From: Luteibacter jiangsuensis
Lineage (GTDB): Bacteria > Pseudomonadota > Gammaproteobacteria > Xanthomonadales > Rhodanobacteraceae
DNA: 64,000 nucleotides
Reading direction: 5' to 3'
Assembly (NCBI RefSeq): GCF_030812295.1
Contig: NZ_JAUSSK010000001.1
Location: forward strand, 310,001-374,000
Under the pieces are notes generated by a model that was not told the DNA's origin, did no database searches, and saw nothing but the letters and a program-made list of their open reading frames with translations. The translations under genes were made by a program, and so were the position numbers. Shown here piece by piece: positions 29,501 to 37,877 of this stretch (positions are counted from its first letter, which is position 1; each line of letters starts with the position of its first letter).

Positions 29501-32076
29501 TCCGGGCCGCGCAGCCGCTCTCCTACGAAGACCGGATGGTGATGCAGGCAAGCGCGCGCATCCTGGTGGTGGACAACCTCGGTTCACTTGCCGAGCAGAT
29601 GGAACGTCATCGGCTCGACTCGCGGCCTGCACCGGTCGAAGCGGCCTCATGGCCGCAGAGACCGGCGCCACCGCCAGTCGATCGGACGACGGCGGTCGGG
29701 GCGTTCTCCGCCGATGGCAGCGAGTACGTGATCGAACTGGACCCCGGTGCGGTCACCCCCGCCCCATGGTGCAACGTGCTGGCCAATCCCTCGTTCGGCA
29801 GCATCGTCTCCGAGAGCGGCTCCGCGTATACATGGGCCGAGAACGCCCATGCCTGTCGCCTGACGCCATGGCACAACGATCCCGTGGAGGATGCCGGCGG
29901 CGAGGCCATCTACCTGCGTGACGAGGCCAGCGGCCATGTATGGTCGCCTACGCCGCTTCCCATGCGGGGCACCGGCGGTTACACGACGCGCCACGGGTTC
30001 GGTTACAGCACGTTCGAACATATCGAGGAAGGCATCCGTTCGCGGCTCGATATATTCGTCGCGATCGACCTTCCCGTGAAGTTTCACGTGTTGAGGCTCA
30101 CGAACGAGGGAAATGCTCCCAGGCGTATATCGATCACCGCGTACGTGGAATGGCTGCTCGGCGACATCCGCGAAAAGAACGTGATGCACGTGGTGACCGA
30201 TATCGACGCCGCAACGGGTGCCTTGTTCGCACGCAACGCTTATAACAGCGACTTCCCGGGGCGCGTCGCGTTCCTCGACGTGGGCGATCCGGAGCGCAAG
30301 ATCGGCGGTGACCGCACCGAGTTCCTCGGACGCAACGGATCGCTCGCGTCGCCGCTGGCGATGCGCCGCCAGGACTGGTCGAATCGTGTCGGGGCAGGGC
30401 TCGATCCCTGCGGCACCCTGCGCATGGAGGTATTGCTGCCTGTTGGTGAATCTCAGGATATCGTCATCCGTCTGGGCATGTGCTCCAACGACACCGAGGC
30501 GCGTGCGCTGGTGAGGCATGGGCGAATGGACGGCACCGCGGAGGCGGCACTCGCGGCGGTGCGCGCCCACTGGCGGGATGTACTGGGCAAGGTACGGGTC
30601 GAGACCCCCGAACCCGCCATGGACGTGCTCGCCAATGGCTGGCTCCTTTACCAGACGATCGCCAGCCGGATGTGGGCTCGCAGCGGTTACTACCAATCCG
30701 GGGGCGCGATCGGTTTTCGCGACCAGTTGCAGGATTCGATGGCGATGCAGCATGCCGCGCCGGCCCTGGCGCGTGCGCAGCTGCTGGTGTGCGCCGCGCA
30801 TCAGTTCGTCGAAGGCGATGTGATGCACTGGTGGCATCCGCCGACGGACCGAGGTGTACGCACGGCGTGCTCCGACGATTATCTGTGGCTGCCGCTGGCG
30901 ACGAGCCGATACGTGGCATGCAGCGGTGACGTCGACGTCTTGCACGAGACGATCGAGTACATCGAAGGACGAGCTCTGCGGGCCGGTGAGGAATCCAACT
31001 ACGATCTGCCACGGCCCTCTGGAATGAGCGCGAGCCTCTACAAGCATTGCGTGCAGGCGATCGAGCACGCGATGCCCCGTGGGCGCCATGGCCTGCCCTT
31101 GATGGGCGGCGGCGACTGGAACGACGGCATGAACCTGGTCGGCATCGGCGGGCAGGGGGAAAGCGTGTGGCTGGGCTTCTTCCTCAGCCATGTAATGCGC
31201 GAGTTCGCCGTGACCGCGCGAGGACATGGCGATCCGGCTTTCGCGGAACGTTGTCTCGCCGAGGCCGACAAGCTGGCCGCCAGCCTGGAAACGGAAGCCT
31301 GGGACGGCGATTGGTATCGCCGCGCATGGTTCGACGACGGCACGCCGCTGGGATCGGCCCGGAACGAGGAATGCCGGATCGACTCCATCGCCCAGAGCTG
31401 GTCGGTGCTGTCGGGCGTGGCCGGCACCGAACGAGCGGCGCAGGCGCTGGCCTCGCTGGACAGCCATCTCGTAGACCGCGGCGCAGGCTTGATCCGGTTG
31501 CTCGATCCCCCGTTCGACCGGACGGCGATGGAGCCTGGCTACATCAAGGGCTACGTTCCGGGCGTGCGCGAAAACGGTGGCCAGTACACCCACGCCGCGG
31601 TCTGGGCGGCGATGGCGTTCGCCAGGATCGGACAGCCGGACCGGGCCTGGGAGCTTGCCCGCATGATCGGACCGGCCAGCCATACGGGCGACATCGCTTC
31701 GGTCGAGTGCTACAAGGTCGAGCCCTACGTCGTCGCCGCGGATGTCTACAGCGTCGCACCTCATGTCGGGCGTGGCGGCTGGACGTGGTACACGGGTTCC
31801 GCTGGATGGATGTACCGGCTGCTCGTGGAATCCCTTCTGGGTATACGGCTAAACGGCGGCAAGCTGCGTTTCGAGCCGAACGTACCCGAGGCATGGGCGG
31901 GATACCGCGTGGAGTACCGCCACGGCGCCACGGCCTGGGACATCGATCTCCGCCCCGCGCAGGCGGGCGAGGAAACGAGCGTGCGCTTCGACGGTGACGT
32001 GGTCGATGGTGGGGAACTCGAGCGAATCGATGACGGGCTTCGACACAACGTGCACGTGACCTATCGGCCCCGCTGA
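23557..32076 (+). CDS. ndvB: Cyclic beta-1,2-glucan synthase (NdvB/ChvB type)
   Basis: About 2,839 residues, very close to Rhizobium NdvB. The start is taken as GTG 23557, with ATG 23572 as the alternative; the frame is open further upstream but not protein-like. Order: cytoplasmic N-terminal region, two helices near residues 405-470, a GT84 glycosyltransferase domain with the DxD motif in VITLDTDTQLPRD near residue 625, further helices near 815-860 and 935-985, a glucoamylase-like domain (SESGYNTIDAHGTYQYRAFG), two carbohydrate-binding GT36 domains and a GH94 phosphorylase-like domain with GGGDWNDGMNLVG near residue 2517 that sets ring size. It makes periplasmic cyclic glucan from UDP-glucose, used in osmoadaptation and host contact. 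No ndvA exporter is adjacent. Confidence 0.95.
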   Translation: MTGKTMWRTATKAPAAEREPALRSELFNADQLEAHGSVLASRHGLARKRSSEWLLPRLAENETVILEACRALVAAGRRVDGATPAGEWLLDNLYLIEEHIRIAHKDFPKGYSRELVQLENGASKGLPRVYDIALEVISHGDGRLDAAGLARFLEAYQAIVPLSLGELWAIPIMLRLALIENLRRIAVRVMLDRSRRHRATRWADAMTRMAVNDPKNIVLVVADMARSSPVMSAPFVAELARRLQGQGPALAMPLGWVEQRLSESGRSIDYLVQVESQQQAANQVSVANSIGSLRALATIDWRDFVEEASQVEAILREDPAAIHAAMDFATRDRYRHAVERLARTSHHDEVTTARAVLAACGRPGNGELARHVGFHLIGAGARAMEDELGARPGFSTRCRRIFDTAPFAFALSALVVVTAVLGRGLIATASSPSVPAWAMAGIVIGSLLVASQLAISLLNLLATLVTIPDSLPRMDYAEGIPAQASTIVVVPTLLGSIDDVESTVESLEVRFLANRDTALYFALLTDFTDADSASMPGDEDILDSAHRRLASLNAKYASLDADRFFLFHRPRTWSETERRWIGADRKRGKLVALNALLRGKGSEAFVRVVGRLSSLPFLRYVITLDTDTQLPRDTAHLLVAAMDHPLNRPVFVSDGSKVLSGYGIMQPRAGIGLPARARSLFARLYGSDAGIDPYTRAVSDVYQDLFHEGSFIGKGIYDIDAFERALAGRLRDERILSHDLIEGCFARSALLSDVTVFEEIPERYVDDMLRRHRWIRGDWQLLPWLLPKVPSMTGWRRNDLSALSLWKIFDNLRRSLVPLAAVALLVVGWSWIRPASTWTLAILSMTFVPVLLQALMEASRKSSDIDWSQHLRVSLAGAGQHGARLVLSMAWLPHEAASGLDAILRSLWRMAVSRRHLLEWRSSSEVERRGRGSRSVPWRAMWAGPALASGLVATLCFVRPAVLPVAMPVLLLWSLSPVLAWWVSRPRTGSAFDANDTERRFLRGLARRTWSFFEEYVGPDDSWLPPDNVQVTPDPVVARRTSPTNMGLGLLSGLAAYDFGFIGMGRFIQRTSATLETMRSLERHRGHFYNWYATDTLAPLPPLYVSSVDSGNLAGHLLTLQRGLLALADEPVFRMSSLLGLRDSVDILAHEAGTTDAKADLGAWSTALASAMDSPPGNLDEVLALAMLQGEHLRTVTARLAHASSAEVAFWLERVRVQCEELLSDARQWQGASVAPSAIPTLGDIAEGEPGTPAHARAVERMRDVSTLAALARELSIMDHAFLYDERRHLFSIGYDVEGRTLDASFYDLLASEARLGSFVAIAEGQVPQDNWFALGRLLTTSGTSTVLLSWTGSMFEYLMPMLVMPSYEGSLLEQTCRAAVARQVAYGRQRDVPWGVSESGYNTIDAHGTYQYRAFGVPGLGLKRGLGDDLVVAPYASALALMVAPQAAIMNLRRLVDLGMAARHGMYEAIDYTPSRVPPGQGAAVVRSFMAHHQGMALLAIEHLLLDQPMRRRFETDPAVMATSLLLQERIPRTATEYLHATEFSGGATAAPAPEARLRLFTDPDRSRPAVQLLSNGRYHVMINSGGGGYSRRHAMAVTRWREDITCDAHGMFCYLRDPESGDIWTTSYQPIGRRTERFEAIFSESRAEFRVRQRGFETHTEIVVSPEDDIELRRTRVTNQGRARRTIELTSYAEVVLADPIGDAMHPAFSKLFVTTEIVEEMQALLCKRRPRSADEQIPWMCHLVAVHDADVDAISYETDRSRFIGRGRSTAHPAALDPGVSRLSGSDGAVLDPIVSIRVRVTLDPGQTATLDFVTGVADSRDACLRLIEKYRDRHLSDRVFDLAWTHSQVLLRQANATLADAQLYEHMATSILYPNLALRAEPSLIAANTRGQSGLWGQAVSGDLPIVLLRIGDMARLDIARDLVRAAAYWRMRGLVVDLVIWNEDSTGYRQALHDALTGLLASGSEASLLDRPGGVFIRAAQPLSYEDRMVMQASARILVVDNLGSLAEQMERHRLDSRPAPVEAASWPQRPAPPPVDRTTAVGAFSADGSEYVIELDPGAVTPAPWCNVLANPSFGSIVSESGSAYTWAENAHACRLTPWHNDPVEDAGGEAIYLRDEASGHVWSPTPLPMRGTGGYTTRHGFGYSTFEHIEEGIRSRLDIFVAIDLPVKFHVLRLTNEGNAPRRISITAYVEWLLGDIREKNVMHVVTDIDAATGALFARNAYNSDFPGRVAFLDVGDPERKIGGDRTEFLGRNGSLASPLAMRRQDWSNRVGAGLDPCGTLRMEVLLPVGESQDIVIRLGMCSNDTEARALVRHGRMDGTAEAALAAVRAHWRDVLGKVRVETPEPAMDVLANGWLLYQTIASRMWARSGYYQSGGAIGFRDQLQDSMAMQHAAPALARAQLLVCAAHQFVEGDVMHWWHPPTDRGVRTACSDDYLWLPLATSRYVACSGDVDVLHETIEYIEGRALRAGEESNYDLPRPSGMSASLYKHCVQAIEHAMPRGRHGLPLMGGGDWNDGMNLVGIGGQGESVWLGFFLSHVMREFAVTARGHGDPAFAERCLAEADKLAASLETEAWDGDWYRRAWFDDGTPLGSARNEECRIDSIAQSWSVLSGVAGTERAAQALASLDSHLVDRGAGLIRLLDPPFDRTAMEPGYIKGYVPGVRENGGQYTHAAVWAAMAFARIGQPDRAWELARMIGPASHTGDIASVECYKVEPYVVAADVYSVAPHVGRGGWTWYTGSAGWMYRLLVESLLGIRLNGGKLRFEPNVPEAWAGYRVEYRHGATAWDIDLRPAQAGEETSVRFDGDVVDGGELERIDDGLRHNVHVTYRPR

Positions 32077-32103
32077 CGGTGGCCTAACGCGACGGCAACG
32101 GCA

Positions 32104-33036
32104 TCACGTGTGTGCCGGCGCCGGCAGGCTCTCCTGCCAGCGCATGGTCATCGCCGCCAGGCTCTGTTGCACGAAACGCACGAAGTTCAGTGTCGCCTCG
32201 CTGACCGACCGGCTCGACATGGTCAGCGCGTGGAGGGGCAGGGGTTGGGGTTCGAACGCCTCCAGCACGATACGCAGGCGGCCACTGGCGATGTCGTCGG
32301 CGACCATGTAGAGCGGGAACTGGGCGAATCCAAGCCCGGCACGCGCCGAGGCGAGCAAGGCGCCGAGATCGGCCGAGGCCATGCGCGCATGGCGGCGTTG
32401 CGATACCGGCCCGCGGAACATCCGGTACCCGGATGTCTCACCCGACGCATAACTGAGGTAATGGGTTTCATCCAGGCTGGCCGGATGCACGGGCTTGCCG
32501 AAGCGGCGCACGAGGTCGGGGCTGCCCACCGTGACCAGTCGGACCATGCCGAGCGGGCGAGCGACGATATCGCTGCTGTCCGGCAAGGTCTCGCGCAGGC
32601 TGAGGATCACGTCTGCCTGTTGCCGCAACAGTGCCTCGATGTCGCTGCCATGGGTGGTCACCGCCAGTCGCGTACGCGGATGCGTGACGGCGAAGCCCGG
32701 CACGAGTTCCGCCACCAGGGGTGACAGCAGGCCCTGTGCCTCGATGCGCACCAGGCTGGCCGCATTCGCCGGGGGTGCCGCGGCGTGTTCCGCCGCGATC
32801 GCCGCTTCACACATGGCCGCCGCGTGGCGATAGACCCGTTCCCCCGCCTCGGTGATCGCGAACCGGCGCGCGTTGCGATGCAAGAGGCGCGTACCCAGCC
32901 GCTGCTCCAGCGCGATGATGCGCCGGCTCAGGAGCGAACGCGTCGTGCCGAGCCGGGTCGCCGCCGCGGAAAAGCCGCCGGCCTCGACCACATGGACGAG
33001 CAGGAAGAAGTCACCGAGGTTGTTGATCTGTTCCAT
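32104..33036 (-). CDS. LysR-family transcriptional regulator
   Basis: 310 residues from the ATG at 33036; a GTG at 33057 adds seven residues. Winged helix at residues 1-65 (FFLLVHVVEAGGFSAAATRLG, then RSLLSRRIIALEQRLGTRLL), then the two-lobed LysR substrate domain. The AxxRLGTTRSLLSRRI pattern is that of the aryl-carbinol/DmlR-like subgroup that usually controls a divergent reductase or efflux gene. Here the divergent gene is a response regulator, and ndvB converges on it, so the target is not obvious. Confidence 0.9.
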   Translation of the reverse strand: MEQINNLGDFFLLVHVVEAGGFSAAATRLGTTRSLLSRRIIALEQRLGTRLLHRNARRFAITEAGERVYRHAAAMCEAAIAAEHAAAPPANAASLVRIEAQGLLSPLVAELVPGFAVTHPRTRLAVTTHGSDIEALLRQQADVILSLRETLPDSSDIVARPLGMVRLVTVGSPDLVRRFGKPVHPASLDETHYLSYASGETSGYRMFRGPVSQRRHARMASADLGALLASARAGLGFAQFPLYMVADDIASGRLRIVLEAFEPQPLPLHALTMSSRSVSEATLNFVRFVQQSLAAMTMRWQESLPAPAHT

Positions 33037-33221
33037 CCGCCCGTGCCCCGCCGCCACATCGGCGCCAGCGCTTCATTTTAGTGAGCGCCGCCCGGCCCGT
33101 TTTTGGACGCGCGACGAATTCCTTTGCTGGAGCGGAAATGGATTGGCCAAAGGACATATACTTCGGCCGAAAACGCGCCGGACCACCGTCAGTGGCCGGA
33201 GCGACCGCAGGGGGGGAAGCC

Positions 33222-34010
<789 letters not shown>

Positions 34011-34014
34011 CCGG

Positions 34015-37000
34015 ATGACCGCCCGCCGCGTGCCGTTCCCGCGGCATGTCGTGATGGCCTTGCTCGTGATCGCCGCGTGCCTCGGACGCTGGACGCCGTC
34101 ATGGGCCTCGGCGGTGCAGCTGCCTTTGACCGTCTACGACCAGTCCAACGGGCTGACCAGCCTCTCCGTGATCCGCATGATCCAGGATCGGCAAGGCTAC
34201 CTTTGGGCCGGCACCGAAAAGGGGCTCTACCGTTTCGATGGCGTGGGGTTCAGCCAGGTCGGATCGGAGAACGGTTTCCAGACCTCGGAAGTCATCGGTT
34301 TCGCGGAGGATGCCGGCGATCACCTGTGGGTGGCTTCGCGGGCGGGCCTGCAACGGCGGGAAAGCGACGGGACATTCCACTGGGTTCGGCCCGGCGGCAT
34401 CCAGATCATGGCCGACCGTGGCCAGACCCTCGCCGCCGACGACCGCGACGGCATGCTCGTGGTGAGTGGACACCGTCTGTTGAGGTTGACCCAGGATGCC
34501 GGCGGACGCTGGACGGGCGCGCCGCTGTTCGGTGCCGGGGCGGAACGCCATGGGGAGGATCCGGGCGATGTCGCCGCGGTGCTCCAACGCAACGGCACCA
34601 CATGGTTCGGCTGCGGCGGTGCCTTATGCCGCCTGCGCGATGGCCTGCTCACCCGGTACGGCGTCGAGCATGGCGTTCCCGCGGACAAATGGGTGGGTAT
34701 CCTCGCCGCGCGTGACGGCAGCATCTGGGTGCGCGGCATCCGCAACGTGCTGCGGTTGCCGGCGGGCGCCTCCGATTTCACCCGTCACGACATCCCGGAC
34801 GGACACACCGAGGTGGCTGCATCCAGCATCGACATCATCGAGGATCGCGCGGGACGGATAGTCACCCGCACGGACGTCGGCATCGCCCGTTGGGATGGCG
34901 CGCGCTGGGAACTGTTCGACACGGGCTCGGGTTTGCCCGGCGTGGGCATTTCCTCGCTGCTGGCCGATCGTGACGGCATGGTCTGGATGGGCACCTATGG
35001 TCGCGGCGTCGTCTATTGGAGCAATGCCGACGCCGTCGAGAACTGGACCTCGGCGCAAGGCCTGAGCAATAGCCTGATCTGGTCGATCGCCCGCGGCGAC
35101 GCCCGTTCCGTCTGGGTCGCCGGCGAGGCCGGCGCGGAAGTGATCGTGCCGGAAGAAGGACGCGCGCATCGCGGGCCGCTGAAGGCCGCGCCGCCGAACC
35201 AGGCTCATGCGGTCATCGTCGATGCCGGCGGAATCATCTGGTACTTCCTTTTCGATGGACGCGTATTGCGTTACGAACCGAAAACGGAGAAGACCACGCA
35301 GGTCGCCGTGTTGCCGTACCTGGTACGTGGCGCCTACCTCGACCGGGCCGGGCATTTCTGGGCCTATACGCTGGGCGGGCTGTACGAGGTCGATCCGGTT
35401 CAAGGGCGCGTGTCACCCGCCGCGCCGTCCCTCATGCCCTCCACCATGTGCTCGGATCTGGCCGAAGACGCCGCGGGCGACCTCTGGGTGGCTTGCAGCG
35501 GCGGACTGTTCCGGCACGACGCCGCCGGCTGGGCACGCGTACGCGTGCAGCCGGCGGAAGCCTCGGGTGGCTACGAGAACGTGGCGGTCACGCCCGACGG
35601 AAGATTGTGGCTGAGCTCGTTGCAGCCCGGGCTGCTCGTCGGCCGGATCACCGATGCGGACCATGTGACGATGGCGCCGGTGAATGATCCCCTGCTCGCG
35701 GATACCCGCTTCTATTTCCTGCGCGCCGATCGGAGGGGCCGCTTGTGGGCGGGCGGAGGCAACGGCGTCGACGTTTTCGACGGTGGCGACTGGACCCGGC
35801 TCTCCACGCGCGACGGCCTGCTCTGGGACGAGACCAACCACGGTGCGTTCTTCGCCGACGACGACGGCTCCATCTGGATCGGGTCGCCGATCGGCCTGAC
35901 CCATATCCTCGACCCCGGACAACTCCTCGCGCCGCGTCGGATTCTCCCGCTGCTCATCTCCGCCCACTACGGCGACCGCGATGTCGCCGGACCGGATGCC
36001 GCGTTGTCCTTCGAGGATGCCGCGCCCCTCGTGCTGCGGTTCGGTGTATCGGGCAATGGCGCGGGGCAGCCGGTACGTTTTCGCTACCGTCTTTCCGGGG
36101 CCGACAAGGACTGGGTGGAAACCGCGCAACGCGAGGTGCGCTACGCATCGCTGCCGCCCGGTCATTACCGCTTCCAGCTCCAGGCGATCGACGCGAACCG
36201 GCGCAACGTCTCCGAGCCGGTCACCCTCGATTTCAACGTCGATCCGCCATGGTGGCTCACGCGGTGGGCCTTCGCCATGGCAGCGCTGCTGGTATTGGCG
36301 CTTGTCGTGCTGGCATGGCGCTGGCGCACGCGCGTGCTCATACGCCACGCGCTACGCCTGGAGCACGTGGTCGAGGAACGCACGGCCGAGCTGCGGCAGT
36401 CGCTGCAGTCGCGCCGCATGTTGCTGGCCCACATCGGCCACGACCTGCGCTCGCCGCTGGGCGCGATCCTGGATGCGGTGCGCCAGTGGCGCTCGGGCAG
36501 GACGGGACGCGATTATCCACGGGCTATCGAGCGGCATGTGCGCCAGCAAATGGACCTCATCGACGAACTGCTGGAGTTCTCCCGCGGCGACCTTACCGAA
36601 CTCACGCTCGAGCCCGTACCGGGTTACCTGCACGGATTCCTCCACGACGTGGCGGACCACGCGGCGCCGCTGGTGGAACGCCACGCCAACCGCCTGGAGT
36701 GCCGCTTCGATCCGCGCCTGCCGTCGTTGGCGGTCGCCGACTTCCGCCGCCTGCGACAGGTGCTGTTGAACCTCCTCGGCAACGCGGCCAAGTTCACCCA
36801 CGACGGTCTTGTCGTTTTCCGTGTCGACCTGCGGAGCGGCGATGGCCTTCGCGTGCACCTGGCCTTCTCGGTCGAGGACACGGGCATCGGCCTCGGGGCC
36901 GATGTGGCCGCCGCATTGGCGCAGCCTTTCACACGTGGCGGCAATGCCGCGCACCACGAGGGCAGCGGTCTCGGGCTGGCGATCGTGACCCAGTTGCTCG

Positions 37001-37548
37001 ATCACATGGACAGCCGCCTCGTGGCCGAGCCGGTGGCATCCGGTGGAAGCCGCTTCGGTTTCGAAGTGGTCGTGCCGCTGGCGAGCGAAGACGACCTCGA
37101 GCCGGAACTCGAGCCCGGTGGCGACATCGGTGACATCGACGGCGAGGGCAGGGCGGTGCTGGTGGTCGAGCCGCATCCGGCGCGGCGTGCCGTGTTGTGC
37201 GACCTGCTCGACGGGTACGGCTTCCGTAGCCTTGCCGCCGCCGATGGCAGGAGCGCCCTGAACGCCCTGCGAGACGACATGCCCGACGTGGTCGTGATGG
37301 AACAGCGGTTACCGGACTTGGACGGCTGGGGATGGCTGCAGGCGCTGCGGCGTGACCATCCGGGCTTGCCGGTGCTGCTCTATTCGGCCTTGCCGCCGCG
37401 ACGTCCCGCCGACGCGGCGGCCAGGGACGACTTCGACGACGTCCTGCTCAAACCCGCCACGGCAGCCGAGTTCATGGCGCGTGTCGTGCGTCTCCTCGAA
37501 CCGACAACGGATGAAACGGCGGCCGTCACACGCGACGGCGTGCGCTGA
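34015..37548 (+). CDS. Hybrid sensor kinase: Reg_prop beta-propellers, Y_Y_Y, HisKA, HATPase and degenerate receiver
   Basis: 1,177 residues from the ATG at 34015. A signal/anchor helix (VVMALLVIAACLGRWT) is followed by about 640 residues of two-component propeller repeats (QDRQGYLWAGTEKGLYRFDG, DRDGMVWMGTYGRGVVYW, RRGRLWAGGGNGVDVFDG and others) and a Y_Y_Y domain (VRFRYRLSGADKDWVE, LPPGHYRFQLQAID), which sense periplasmic ligands, often glycans. One helix (residues about 746-772) leads to HisKA with His809 in HIGHDLRSPLG and HATPase with Asn923 in LLNLLGNAAKFT and GSGLGLAIV. The C-terminal receiver is altered: Glu1096 replaces the phospho-accepting Asp (VVVMEQRLP) and the acidic pair reads VVEPHP, so it probably cannot be phosphorylated normally. 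Confidence 0.93.
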   Translation: MTARRVPFPRHVVMALLVIAACLGRWTPSWASAVQLPLTVYDQSNGLTSLSVIRMIQDRQGYLWAGTEKGLYRFDGVGFSQVGSENGFQTSEVIGFAEDAGDHLWVASRAGLQRRESDGTFHWVRPGGIQIMADRGQTLAADDRDGMLVVSGHRLLRLTQDAGGRWTGAPLFGAGAERHGEDPGDVAAVLQRNGTTWFGCGGALCRLRDGLLTRYGVEHGVPADKWVGILAARDGSIWVRGIRNVLRLPAGASDFTRHDIPDGHTEVAASSIDIIEDRAGRIVTRTDVGIARWDGARWELFDTGSGLPGVGISSLLADRDGMVWMGTYGRGVVYWSNADAVENWTSAQGLSNSLIWSIARGDARSVWVAGEAGAEVIVPEEGRAHRGPLKAAPPNQAHAVIVDAGGIIWYFLFDGRVLRYEPKTEKTTQVAVLPYLVRGAYLDRAGHFWAYTLGGLYEVDPVQGRVSPAAPSLMPSTMCSDLAEDAAGDLWVACSGGLFRHDAAGWARVRVQPAEASGGYENVAVTPDGRLWLSSLQPGLLVGRITDADHVTMAPVNDPLLADTRFYFLRADRRGRLWAGGGNGVDVFDGGDWTRLSTRDGLLWDETNHGAFFADDDGSIWIGSPIGLTHILDPGQLLAPRRILPLLISAHYGDRDVAGPDAALSFEDAAPLVLRFGVSGNGAGQPVRFRYRLSGADKDWVETAQREVRYASLPPGHYRFQLQAIDANRRNVSEPVTLDFNVDPPWWLTRWAFAMAALLVLALVVLAWRWRTRVLIRHALRLEHVVEERTAELRQSLQSRRMLLAHIGHDLRSPLGAILDAVRQWRSGRTGRDYPRAIERHVRQQMDLIDELLEFSRGDLTELTLEPVPGYLHGFLHDVADHAAPLVERHANRLECRFDPRLPSLAVADFRRLRQVLLNLLGNAAKFTHDGLVVFRVDLRSGDGLRVHLAFSVEDTGIGLGADVAAALAQPFTRGGNAAHHEGSGLGLAIVTQLLDHMDSRLVAEPVASGGSRFGFEVVVPLASEDDLEPELEPGGDIGDIDGEGRAVLVVEPHPARRAVLCDLLDGYGFRSLAAADGRSALNALRDDMPDVVVMEQRLPDLDGWGWLQALRRDHPGLPVLLYSALPPRRPADAAARDDFDDVLLKPATAAEFMARVVRLLEPTTDETAAVTRDGVR

Positions 37549-37767
37549 TCCCTCTTTCACAAAGAACACGCATCCCTTCGGGCAAAGGTCCGCCTTCGCG
37601 ATCCTGACGCCACCATGGCGACGGATGGGGCCTGGCCGCCCCGTACCCGCGAAGCCGCACCCTCGCACCTTTGCCGGAGCGGACGATCGTCACGCCGGGC
37701 ATGACGCAATTTCCCACGCCGCCGCCTTCTCAGCGCGAGCGTCCATGCATAGCATCGGCGCCGCCGC

Positions 37768-37783
37768 TGTGACGTAAATCACA
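37768..37783. promoter_or_regulatory. Perfect CRP/Clp-type operator upstream of the adhesin
   Basis: TGTGACGTAAATCACA is an exact TGTGA-N6-TCACA palindrome; the arms extend by one more base on each side (C/G). It is centred about 102 bases upstream of the adhesin ATG. In Xanthomonadales such sites are bound by Clp, a CRP homologue whose binding is relieved by cyclic-di-GMP, and Clp often controls adhesion and extracellular products. No clear -10 could be fixed, so activator or repressor position is open. Confidence 0.75.
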
Positions 37784-37804
37784 GCTTCACGCCGATACCG
37801 ATTT

Positions 37805-37828
37805 CCCGAAAGCCCCAGGGCATTCGGG
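37805..37828 (+). promoter_or_regulatory. Hairpin in the probable leader of the adhesin gene
   Basis: CCCGAA at 37805-37810 pairs with TTCGGG at 37823-37828, and inside it GCCC (37812-37815) pairs with GGGC (37818-37821), giving a nearly continuous stem with one A-A mismatch. It lies 50 bases before the start codon. It may be a leader structure or a terminator for transcripts from upstream. Confidence 0.35.
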
Positions 37829-37877
37829 ATGGAGCCCGTCGGCCAACGTCATGCCCCGTTACCTTGAAGGCGATCCC

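Larger units (their letters stand above)
37549..37877 (+). other. 329-base intergenic region upstream of the giant adhesin
   Basis: No protein gene is supported here. It contains a perfect CRP/Clp-type site (37768-37783) and a hairpin (37805-37828), listed separately. The first half (37549-37760) has GC-rich short inverted repeats but no terminator with a T-run that I can point to. I looked for a cyclic-di-GMP riboswitch in it and did not find the conserved blocks. Confidence 0.6.

Noticed and set aside
29647-31764. A 705-codon minus-strand frame inside ndvB
   Set aside because: It lies wholly opposite the conserved GH94 part of ndvB and has no recognisable domain.
37549-37877. Possible cyclic-di-GMP (GEMM) riboswitch before the adhesin
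   Set aside because: The short CGCATCCCTTCGGGCAAAGG stretch looked suggestive, but the conserved GEMM blocks and tetraloop-receptor arrangement are not there on either strand.
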